In this document: positions 1-5,084 of the stretch, in pieces
How positions within the stretch are numbered: the first letter of the stretch is position 1
Layout of the letters: each line of letters starts with the position of its first letter
Origin: Bacillota bacterium
GTDB lineage: Bacteria > Bacillota > Dethiobacteria > SKNC01
Length of the DNA stretch: 5,716 nucleotides
Reading direction: 5' to 3'
Assembly: GCA_007121375.1 (NCBI GenBank)
Contig: SKLX01000050.1
Location: 1 to 5,716, forward strand
The notes under the pieces: model-generated
The model's database searches: none
Told to the model about the DNA's origin: nothing
The model's input: the letters and a program-made list of their open reading frames with translations, nothing else
Program-made: the position numbers and the translations under genes

Positions 1-38
1 CCCTGGGTAAATAAAACATAAATAGAATTATGCTAGTT

Positions 39-70
39 TAGAAAGGTTTTCAGGCCTTTCTATTTTTTTT
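39..70 (+). terminator. Rho-independent terminator of a gene left of the window
   Basis: A perfect 8-bp inverted repeat, TAGAAAGG (39-46) and CCTTTCTA (55-62), encloses an 8-base loop and is followed on the + strand by a run of T. No comparable T-run follows on the - strand, so it should end a rightward transcript. All three + frames meet a stop within bases 8-21, so any upstream gene ends at or before base 21. The hairpin overlaps the last codons and stop of the convergent XRE gene. Confidence 0.7.
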
Positions 71-403
71 TATTATTTTTAAAGCGGCATCTAATAATTT
101 TTTAATATCCTCTTTTTCTTCTTCCGTTAAAGGGCTGCCCTGATACATAACGGGTTTTTCAAAGATGTCTTTTATTTCTTGAGGGGGCGGAGAATAATTG
201 ATTTCCTTTTTGCAGTCTGTACGTCCCAGGAGATAATCTACAGGGACATCAAAAATATCTGCCAGTTTATTAATAATATCTTCATGAAGCCTGCGGTGTC
301 CTCTTTCCAGGTCATATAAATGCTTGGTAGAAATGTGAAGGATTTCTGCTAATTTTCTGGCTGGTATTTTCCTTTGCTTCCTAAGCTCTCTTATCCTGTT
401 CAT
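50..403 (-). CDS. XRE-family HTH transcriptional regulator (repressor-like)
   Basis: This is a predicted cytoplasmic DNA-binding regulator of 117 aa. Residues 3-57 form a canonical XRE/Cro-cI helix-turn-helix: RIRELRKQR in helix 1, KLAEILHIS and HLYDLERG for the HTH pair, and the LADIFDVPVDYLLGRTD ending typical of clostridial and phage repressors. A Pro-rich linker (about 71-75) leads to a charged, probably amphipathic helix (about 91-114, beginning PLTEEEKEDIKK), which may be an oligomerisation tail. An in-frame ATG lies 15 bases upstream (418), but the GAGGAG ribosome binding site falls inside that extension and sits 7-8 bases before the ATG at 403, so 403 is the better start. The gene diverges from a second XRE gene across a region with operator-like repeats, which suggests autoregulation and mutual control. 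The regulated function cannot be named; SinR-like, phage cI-like and ICE-repressor roles all remain possible. Confidence 0.88.
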   Translation of the reverse strand: MNRIRELRKQRKIPARKLAEILHISTKHLYDLERGHRRLHEDIINKLADIFDVPVDYLLGRTDCKKEINYSPPPQEIKDIFEKPVMYQGSPLTEEEKEDIKKLLDAALKIIKKNRKA

Positions 404-420
404 GAAATAACTCCTCATTT

Positions 421-431
421 AGCAAATAGCT
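421..431. promoter_or_regulatory. Operator-like site 1
   Basis: AGCAAATAGCT matches the palindromic consensus AGCAA-W-TTGCT at 10 of 11 positions. It lies at or just after the predicted leftward transcription start, where a bound repressor would block that promoter. Assignment to either XRE protein is inference. Confidence 0.4.
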
Positions 432-438
432 GAATATT

Positions 439-467
439 ATTATAAAGGTATTGAGCAAAAAACACAA
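439..467 (-). promoter_or_regulatory. Candidate leftward promoter of the repressor-like XRE gene
   Basis: On the - strand, TTGTGT (467-462) and a perfect TATAAT (444-439) are separated by 17 bases. Transcription should begin near 432, about 30 bases before the ATG at 403. The -10 is consensus and the -35 keeps only TTG plus one further match. Operator-like sites lie just downstream (421-431) and just upstream (470-480). Confidence 0.55.
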
Positions 468-469
468 AG

Positions 470-480
470 AGCAAATAGGT
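470..480. promoter_or_regulatory. Operator-like site 2
   Basis: AGCAAATAGGT matches AGCAA-W-TTGCT at 9 of 11 positions and differs from site 1 by one base. It abuts the upstream side of the predicted leftward -35 element. Confidence 0.35.
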
Positions 481-498
481 TAAAATTATCACAGTAAG

Positions 499-509
499 AG
501 CAATATGCC
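499..509. promoter_or_regulatory. Operator-like site 3
   Basis: AGCAATATGCC matches AGCAA-W-TTGCT at 9 of 11 positions. It sits between the two divergent promoters and is the least convincing of the four sites. Confidence 0.27.
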
Positions 510-560
510 CCATGAGGGGGAGATGGTAAGCTAAGAGCAGATAATTTAAATTTACCAACA

Positions 561-589
561 TTGTAAATTAATAGCAATTTGCTTACAAT
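561..589 (+). promoter_or_regulatory. Rightward promoter with embedded operator palindrome
   Basis: TTGTAA (561-566) and TACAAT (584-589) are separated by 17 bases and form a reasonable sigma-A promoter for the Cro-like gene. The predicted start near 596 would leave a leader of only about 15 bases carrying the AAGGAGG ribosome binding site. The spacer holds the only perfect palindrome of the repeat family, AGCAA-T-TTGCT (573-583), so a protein bound there would exclude RNA polymerase. The promoter elements themselves also form an inverted repeat, ATTGTAA (560-566) and TTACAAT (583-589). Confidence 0.5.
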
Positions 590-610
590 TAGCTTAAGGA
601 GGTAATCCTG

Positions 611-838
611 ATGGAGTTTACAAAAGTAGTAAAAAAATGTATGTCAAAAAAGGGGTTGAGGCCAAGGGACCTGGCCAGGGGAACGGGGTACAGTCAGCAA
701 TATATTTCCGACCTGTTATCAGGCAACAGGCGCTGGAATGAAACTACCATGAATAAAGCTTGCCAGTTCCTGAACATAAGAGTAAGATTTGAAAATGCTG
801 AAGAAGGTAGTTTTTTAGACGAAAAGGAGAATACTTAA
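611..838 (+). CDS. Small Cro-like XRE-family HTH protein
   Basis: This 75-aa protein is almost entirely one XRE-type helix-turn-helix. Residues 17-56 contain RPRDLARGTGYSQQYISDLL, with the likely recognition helix at about 28-36 (SQQYISDLL), then a helix ending in FLNIRVRF. The short acidic C-terminus (about 62-75) has no recognisable domain. The ATG is preceded at 8 bases by a perfect AAGGAGG (596-602). It is divergent from the 117-aa XRE gene and followed at once by a zinc-finger-like gene whose ribosome binding site overlaps its stop codon, so the two should be cotranscribed. By size and arrangement it may be the Cro-like half of a two-repressor switch. An antitoxin role was considered, but the downstream protein does not look like a known toxin. 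Confidence 0.85.
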   Translation: MEFTKVVKKCMSKKGLRPRDLARGTGYSQQYISDLLSGNRRWNETTMNKACQFLNIRVRFENAEEGSFLDEKENT

Positions 839-851
839 GGAGGAATTGAAA

Positions 852-1175
852 TTGAGCGGATCAGGTAAAGCTTTAAAAATTGATAAAGAACAGGTATTGG
901 CTGACATAATGGTTAATTTCGGGAAAACCCCCTTTATTGAAGTTAAAAGCCTTTTGGATTTAGTAATAAAAGGCCTGGAAAGAAAGGAAACACCTTTTAT
1001 TATTGAATTAAACGGCAGGCTTTATCCAGACAAATGTTCGGGATGTAATAATACTTTTACTGCTAAAGCCTATACAAATAACGCATTACCGGACAAAATA
1101 TTCTGCTCCCGGGAGTGTATTAACAGTTATTTTATAAAGCTAACCAGTGAGGTGACCGTGCTTTTTGTAAAATAA
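852..1175 (+). CDS. Hypothetical protein with CX2C...CX3C zinc-binding signature
   Basis: I do not recognise this protein (107 aa). The N-terminal half (1-60) is probably helical, with no motif I can name. The C-terminal half has four cysteines, C62-x2-C65 and C85-x3-C89, within CSGC and FCSREC. The FCSxxC form followed by aromatic residues resembles TRASH/MYM-type treble-clef zinc fingers, so one bound Zn is likely. There is no signal peptide or membrane segment, so it is probably cytoplasmic. A TTG at 846 gives two more residues but lies only 2 bases after AGGAGG (838-843); the in-frame TTG at 852 has 8-base spacing and is preferred. The binding site overlaps the preceding stop by one base, implying coupling with the Cro-like gene. 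A DNA- or RNA-binding accessory role is possible but unproven. Confidence 0.72.
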   Translation: MSGSGKALKIDKEQVLADIMVNFGKTPFIEVKSLLDLVIKGLERKETPFIIELNGRLYPDKCSGCNNTFTAKAYTNNALPDKIFCSRECINSYFIKLTSEVTVLFVK

Positions 1176-1245
1176 ATTAAAAATTCTTAGCCTGGCCCTG
1201 GCGATGCTGGAGGAAAAATAATAAATAGCAAATTGTACACAATGA

Positions 1246-1290
1246 AAAAGGAAACATCCCTTTAATACTTCCCAAGGGGTGTTTCCTTTT
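1246..1290. terminator. Bidirectional rho-independent terminator
   Basis: A 17-bp stem, AAAAGGAAACATCCCTT (1246-1262) against AAGGGGTGTTTCCTTTT (1274-1290), pairs completely apart from one T-G wobble and has an 11-base loop. The A-run on one side and T-run on the other allow termination in both directions. It sits between the convergent zinc-finger-like gene (ends 1175) and the MetE-like gene (ends 1301). Confidence 0.88.
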
Positions 1291-1300
1291 CCTTAGCTAC

Positions 1301-2329
1301 TTATTTAAGTTCTTTTTTGTAATGGTCTCCTATTGATTTAAGGAGTTCAAAGGATTTTTCAACGGTTAATTCCCTGTCTGCATTAACCAGGCAGCACCTG
1401 GCGGGGGCTAACCAGGATTGGGCCAGGATTTGCTGGCGGGTTATCCCTGCCTCTTCCAGGCTGTTCCAAACTTCCTCCAGTTTTTCAATCATGGTTTCCA
1501 GATTTTCTTTTTCATATTCTTCCGTAAGAGTTGGAGTTATCCCCCAGGAGATGATTCCTCCCTTATCTATAAAATCTTTGATTTCTTCCCGGTAACCAGA
1601 AAAGATCTGCCCCCAGGCTAAAATGTCTAAGGAAATAATATCAAGGTCCAGCTGAAGTAAAAAGGACCAGTCCGGGTTACCGCAAAGGTGTACTCCTTTA
1701 GGGCCGGGTAGTTTTTTCAGAAAATCCTGGTAATCTTTAAAAGCTTTATCACTGGTGTAACCGGTAAAGGCCATAAAAACCATCTGTAATCCCGGCTCAT
1801 CAACCCATACAAAGGCTCCCTCATGCTTTTTTTTCATTTCATTATACTGGGCCTGGACTTTTTTGGCCACAAAGTCAAAAATAATGCCCCTCACTTCTTC
1901 GTGATATATCATGGATTTTTTATTTTGGTCAAGGATTTTTAACCCGTAACTAACGGGTCCAATACTTTGCCCCCGGATGTACTGGTAAGGGGATAAATCC
2001 AGGTCCAAAAACTTGTGAAAAAGAATAGAATAATCGGGGGACAGCCTGAAATATTCTTCCTTATCCCAGTTAGCCAGCAGCTGGTCAAATTCTTCATAGA
2101 ACTTTTCCAGGGAAAACTTAATCTTTTTATTATCCGTGTCCAGGATAATCCCGGGGAAATGTTCAGAAAGCTGAGCATACATGTCTTCAAAGAAACTTAC
2201 CCTGGGAAGCTGGGGCCAGTAGGGTATATCCAGGGAAAGAGAAAGCTCCAGGGCCCTTTCCACATCCTGGTGAGGCATAATTCCCATGGCAGTGGTCTGA
2301 CAGTTTCCTTTTAAGTTAATGTAAACCAC
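1301..2329 (-). CDS. Stand-alone UROD/MetE-like superfamily methyltransferase
   Basis: This 342-aa protein resembles the catalytic C-terminal barrel of cobalamin-independent methionine synthase (COG0620/UROD-MetE-like fold) and lacks the N-terminal half of the roughly 750-aa MetE. Visible signatures are TTAMGIMPH (12-20) near the N-terminus, IPYWPQLP (35-42), WVDEPG (175-180, cf. the MetE IDEPAL segment), HLCGN with H214 and C216, and LAPARCC with C312/C313. In MetE the zinc ligands are His, Cys, Glu and Cys. The Glu position appears to be D235 in IISLD, judged by eye. The protein is probably cytoplasmic. It could be a folate-independent 'core' methionine synthase taking methyl from a corrinoid protein, as in Wood-Ljungdahl anaerobes, or another thiol or corrinoid methyltransferase. 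The annotated GTG start overlaps its own ribosome binding site; an ATT at 2320 has better spacing. It diverges from an Rrf2 regulator. Confidence 0.8.
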   Translation of the reverse strand: MVYINLKGNCQTTAMGIMPHQDVERALELSLSLDIPYWPQLPRVSFFEDMYAQLSEHFPGIILDTDNKKIKFSLEKFYEEFDQLLANWDKEEYFRLSPDYSILFHKFLDLDLSPYQYIRGQSIGPVSYGLKILDQNKKSMIYHEEVRGIIFDFVAKKVQAQYNEMKKKHEGAFVWVDEPGLQMVFMAFTGYTSDKAFKDYQDFLKKLPGPKGVHLCGNPDWSFLLQLDLDIISLDILAWGQIFSGYREEIKDFIDKGGIISWGITPTLTEEYEKENLETMIEKLEEVWNSLEEAGITRQQILAQSWLAPARCCLVNADRELTVEKSFELLKSIGDHYKKELK

Positions 2330-2370
2330 CTCCCTATGATACTTTACCTGTGAAGATGTGCTATAGTATT

Positions 2371-2399
2371 AATATATTATTTTTTTCTTGTATTTCCAA
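2371..2399 (-). promoter_or_regulatory. Candidate promoter of the MetE-like gene
   Basis: On the - strand, TTGGAA (2399-2394) and TATATT (2376-2371) are spaced by 17 bases. The start would be near 2364, leaving a leader of about 35-45 bases. That is too short for a SAM or T-box riboswitch, and none is seen. Confidence 0.4.
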
Positions 2400-2466
2400 G
2401 TCTTTTTTCCAGGATTTAAATTAACTTAATATTATTTTTTTACATTATTTTTTGAGGTTATAAAAC

Positions 2467-2496
2467 TTGACAGGGTAATTAAAAATCAACTATAAT
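2467..2496 (+). promoter_or_regulatory. Strong sigma-A promoter of the Rrf2 gene
   Basis: Perfect TTGACA (2467-2472) and TATAAT (2491-2496) are separated by 18 bases. The predicted start is near 2503, inside a symmetric operator-like element. This is the best promoter in the window. Confidence 0.85.
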
Positions 2497-2517
2497 ATTA
2501 CTAACCAGCTAACTAAT
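2497..2517. promoter_or_regulatory. Operator-like symmetric element at the Rrf2 transcription start
   Basis: A 21-base interrupted palindrome starts with ATTA and ends with TAAT, with matching outer bases and alternate inner positions also symmetric. It contains the direct repeats CTAAC (2501-2505), CTAAC (2509-2513) and CTAAT (2513-2517). It covers the predicted +1, where a bound Rrf2 dimer would repress its own gene. Rrf2 regulators such as IscR and CymR bind comparable AT-rich dyads; which protein binds here is inferred. Confidence 0.45.
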
Positions 2518-2540
2518 AAATTGAAAGAGGATGATTATAA

Positions 2541-2972
2541 ATGTTTATAGGTAGTAAACTGGAATATGCTTTGAAGGTTTTAATAGAACTGGCTTGCCAG
2601 GAGAAGGAGGAGCTTATCCCTTCCAGGTCCATAGCCCAGGCTTGTGATATACCTCAAAATTATATTCCCCAGATAATTTCTGCCCTGTCAAAGAGGGGAT
2701 GGATTGAATCAAGCAGGGGTCCCAGCGGAGGGATCAGGCTTTCCACTTCTTCCCATGAAATAACAGTTAAAGATGTGGTAGAAGCCCTGGATAACAGGTT
2801 AATAGTTAAAGAATGTCTTTTTTCTCATAAGCTCTGTCAACAGAGTCAATCATGTCCCCTTTTCCCCCTTTGGAATAAAATTCAGGATAGGGTTACAGAG
2901 GTTATAGAAGATACAACAATTGCTGATTTGGCCAGGGATAAGGCCCGGTTAGAAAAAGAAACAATAAAATAG
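2541..2972 (+). CDS. Rrf2-family transcriptional regulator, probable Fe-S sensor
   Basis: This 143-aa protein has the length and layout of the Rrf2 family (IscR, NsrR, CymR, RsrR). The N-terminal winged helix-turn-helix spans about 1-70: LEYALKVLIELA in helix 1, IPSRSIAQACDIPQNYIPQII in the HTH, and the family-typical wing SRGPSGGIRLS (58-68). A long dimerisation helix follows. Cysteines C92, C99 and C105 form C-X6-C-X5-C, close to the C-X5-C-X5-C of IscR/NsrR, so a [2Fe-2S] or [4Fe-4S] cluster is likely. H97 lies between the first two cysteines. CymR-type members lack these cysteines, so this one should sense iron, oxygen, redox or NO rather than sulfur through CysK. The ATG follows GAGG at 10 bases. 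No isc/suf or cysteine genes are adjacent; the nearest candidate target is the divergent MetE-like gene, plus itself. Confidence 0.9.
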   Translation: MFIGSKLEYALKVLIELACQEKEELIPSRSIAQACDIPQNYIPQIISALSKRGWIESSRGPSGGIRLSTSSHEITVKDVVEALDNRLIVKECLFSHKLCQQSQSCPLFPLWNKIQDRVTEVIEDTTIADLARDKARLEKETIK

Positions 2973-3013
2973 TTAAAATTATCATTTTACTTTAAAATAA
3001 GCCGTTAAATATA

Positions 3014-3042
3014 TTTAGATTAGCCTTTTTTTATAGTATAAT
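3014..3042 (+). promoter_or_regulatory. Promoter of the pgeF-HlyD-yggS operon
   Basis: TTTAGA (3014-3019) and a perfect TATAAT (3037-3042) have 17-base spacing. The start should be near 3049, about 40 bases before the TTG start of pgeF. It gives this operon its own promoter, separate from rrf2, although no terminator separates the two and readthrough from rrf2 is possible. Confidence 0.65.
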
Positions 3043-3088
3043 TAGACTTAAGTGTTCATATGGATTTTAAAACTTCAGGAGGGTCGAT

Positions 3089-3823
3089 TTGGAAAACTTT
3101 AAGCTGGAAAAAAGAGGACAGGTTAGTTGTTTTTCTATACCTTCCTTTGGACACAAGGATGTTTATCATGGGTTTTCCACCCGGTTAAATAAACAGGAGA
3201 ATTTTGTAGAAATTCTTGGGCTAAAAGAACCCCTCTATTATTTAAATCAGGTACATGGTAATGAGGTTATAGTAGTGGAGGATCAATTATCCCGGGAAAA
3301 GAATAAGGTAAGCTCCCTTCCTGGTGATGGGCTGGTAACCTCTTTAAGGGAGGTAACCCTTATAATGTTTTCCGCTGACTGTCCAATTTTATTTTTTTTC
3401 GATACCGAAAAAGAAGTTGTGGGTCTTGCCCATGCAGGATGGAAGGGAACAGTAAGGGGAATAGGTATGGAGATGGTAAAAACCATGGAAGAGTTTTTTA
3501 ACAGCCAAAGTAAAGACATTTTAGTCGGAATCAGCCCTGCCATAGGTTCTTGCTGCTACGAAGTAGGAGAGGAAGTAATTGAAAAATTGTCTGGTATTTT
3601 GGAGAACTGGTCTTTGACCTGTTACCCAAATTCTCAAGGGAAGTGGATGCTGAACTTAAAAGAAGCTAATACAAGTTTGTTAGAAAAGGCCGGTATCAGG
3701 CGGGATAATATAACCCTCAGCACCCATTGTACATGCTGTAATCCTTCTTTGTTTTATTCCTACCGCAGGTCCCGGGGGGAAAAAGGCAGGATGATTTCTT
3801 TTATTGGGTTAAGAAGGGATTAA
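3089..3823 (+). CDS. pgeF: PgeF/YlmD-type purine nucleoside phosphorylase (laccase-domain family)
   Basis: This 244-aa protein belongs to the YfiH/YlmD/FAMIN family (COG1496), once called multicopper polyphenol oxidoreductases. Studied members are Zn-dependent enzymes acting on adenosine and other purine nucleosides; the E. coli homologue is linked to peptidoglycan editing. The three metal-ligand motifs are present: LNQVHG with H56, FSADCP with C98, and LAHAGWKGT with H115. GISPAIGSCCYEVG (147-160) and the C-terminal THCTCCNPSLFYSYRR (212-227) are also characteristic. The length is normal for the family and there is no signal peptide, so the protein is cytoplasmic. Translation starts at TTG, 5 bases after AGGAGGG (3077-3083). 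It is the first gene of an apparent operon with a HlyD-like gene and yggS (ylmE). The ylmD-ylmE pairing is conserved near sepF and divIVA in Gram-positives. Confidence 0.92.
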   Translation: MENFKLEKRGQVSCFSIPSFGHKDVYHGFSTRLNKQENFVEILGLKEPLYYLNQVHGNEVIVVEDQLSREKNKVSSLPGDGLVTSLREVTLIMFSADCPILFFFDTEKEVVGLAHAGWKGTVRGIGMEMVKTMEEFFNSQSKDILVGISPAIGSCCYEVGEEVIEKLSGILENWSLTCYPNSQGKWMLNLKEANTSLLEKAGIRRDNITLSTHCTCCNPSLFYSYRRSRGEKGRMISFIGLRRD

Positions 3824-3850
3824 AATTTAAAATACACAGCGGTGTAAATT

Positions 3851-5056
3851 ATGAGAAAGAACAATTTTCATTTAATAAAAGGAAAGAAAAAGGAAAAAGA
3901 TAGCAGAGTTGAAAAGCTTAAAAGAGCTGCAGTTTGGTTTCTTGCTGTTATTCTTTTTTTGTTTATTTTTCGCCACCTCTTTACCTGGGGTTATTCACGG
4001 GTTGCTTCTTATTTTGTGAATACTTATATTGTGGAAGAGAGAATGATTGACAATAAATTCTCCAGGGAAGGTTTAATAGTAAGGGAGGAAAAGTTGATTG
4101 CCGCTCCCTGGGAGGGATATCTGTTGTGGGCTGTGGAAGATGGGGAGAGGATAGGCGCAGGTAAAGTGGTAGCTGAAATAGTAGAAGAAGTATCTTCAGA
4201 AACAGTTGAAGAAGAGGAGGAGTTAAGGGAAGCTTCTAATTCCCATGAAACATTAGATCCCCTGGAAGTCGAAAATAAGACAGGGGTAATGGTTGATAAT
4301 ATAAGGGAAAATGTGGTAAAGGGTAACATGATTACAGCCAGAGATTATTACCAGGAGTTAAAGTATTTTTCCCAGGAAGTAATGGTCAGGAAAAACTTTA
4401 GCAGTGGGAAAAGCAAAATAGTGACTCCCTTTTCAGGAATTGCAGTTTTCCAAACGGACGGCCTGGAAGATTTATTAACTCCCGATAACGTTAATTTTTT
4501 AAGTTATGAACAAATGCAGGATTTTGAGCCAAAAATAAGGAAAATAAATTCAGGAGAAAGGGTAAGGCAGGGAGCGCCTCTGGTAAAAATTGTAGACAAT
4601 TATTCCTGGTATTTTTCCGTATATGTAAATTCTTCTCAAGCAGATAAAATTAGAGATAAGGGCAGGATGCAATTGAGTTTTGACTTTGCTCCCGGGGAAG
4701 AGGTTACAGCCAGGTTATATGACGTAGATGAAGATGAGGACAATAAATACCTGGTTACTTTTATTATTACCCAACACCTGGAAGGTTTTTATCTGCATCG
4801 TCAGGTGAAAGCAGATATAATATATGATAGTTCCCGGGGCATAACTATACCCTCCAGCGCCCTGGTATATAAAGATGGTGAACCGGGGGTTTATTCTGTG
4901 GAAAAGGCCATGGTAAAGTTTCGACCCATTGAAGTTGTGTCTTCTTTTGAAGAAGAGCTATTGGTGGAAGGGTTATCAACGGGAAGGTTAATTATAACTA
5001 ACCCCGGATTTTTTAAAGAAGGGCTTTATATTTCCGGCCTGGGTCAGGACAGATGA
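3851..5056 (+). CDS. HlyD-family membrane-fusion-like protein in the ylm cluster
   Basis: This 401-aa protein has a very basic N-terminus (K/R-rich, 1-26), one transmembrane helix at about 27-45 (AVWFLAVILFLFIF) and a long region predicted outside the membrane (N-in topology). Residues 75-112 look like the first half of a lipoyl/barrel-sandwich domain, with APWEGYLLWAVEDGERIGAGKVV. An acidic, helical and partly low-complexity stretch (113-185, including EEEEEL) stands where the coiled-coil hairpin of adaptors lies. Residues 188-249 give the second half (IVTPFSGIAVF, then GERVRQGAPLVKIVD). Residues 330-361, GITIPSSALVYKDGEPGVY, match the adaptor beta-barrel and membrane-proximal region. No ABC, RND or outer-membrane partner is adjacent. 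Its place between pgeF and yggS suggests an envelope or division-related role, which is inference. The ribosome binding site is weak (GGTG, 6 bases before the ATG), so it may depend on coupling to pgeF, which ends 27 bases upstream. Confidence 0.8.
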   Translation: MRKNNFHLIKGKKKEKDSRVEKLKRAAVWFLAVILFLFIFRHLFTWGYSRVASYFVNTYIVEERMIDNKFSREGLIVREEKLIAAPWEGYLLWAVEDGERIGAGKVVAEIVEEVSSETVEEEEELREASNSHETLDPLEVENKTGVMVDNIRENVVKGNMITARDYYQELKYFSQEVMVRKNFSSGKSKIVTPFSGIAVFQTDGLEDLLTPDNVNFLSYEQMQDFEPKIRKINSGERVRQGAPLVKIVDNYSWYFSVYVNSSQADKIRDKGRMQLSFDFAPGEEVTARLYDVDEDEDNKYLVTFIITQHLEGFYLHRQVKADIIYDSSRGITIPSSALVYKDGEPGVYSVEKAMVKFRPIEVVSSFEEELLVEGLSTGRLIITNPGFFKEGLYISGLGQDR

Positions 5057-5084
5057 CAGTAAGGTATTAAAGGGAGGGGGTTAG

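Noticed and set aside
611..1175. Toxin-antitoxin reading of the Cro-like gene and its partner.
   Set aside because: The partner lacks RelE, HipA, Fic, PIN or other toxin motifs and instead carries a zinc-finger-like cysteine pattern; there is no positive support.
1418..2314. Open frames of 67-99 codons antisense to, or in another frame of, the MetE-like gene (1418-1621 +, 2015-2314 +, 1939-2190 -).
   Set aside because: They overlap a clearly conserved protein, show no domain, and have Phe/Pro-rich or low-complexity translations typical of shadow frames.
2330..2370. A SAM or T-box riboswitch in the leader of the MetE-like gene.
   Set aside because: The leader is about 40 bases and has no conserved T-box or S-box sequence.
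2387..2400. CTTG...CAAG inverted repeat overlapping the -35 of the MetE-like gene promoter.
   Set aside because: Four-base arms only; expected by chance in a region of this size.
2974..2989. TAAAAT-TATC-ATTTTA hairpin just after the Rrf2 stop.
   Set aside because: Only six A-T pairs with no GC core; too weak to call a terminator.
3283..3543. An 86-codon open frame antisense to pgeF.
   Set aside because: It lies wholly within the pgeF metal-site region and has no recognisable motif.
4024..4329. A 101-codon antisense open frame rich in Ser and Thr.
   Set aside because: It is the complement of the acidic Glu-rich segment of the HlyD-like gene, which explains its composition.
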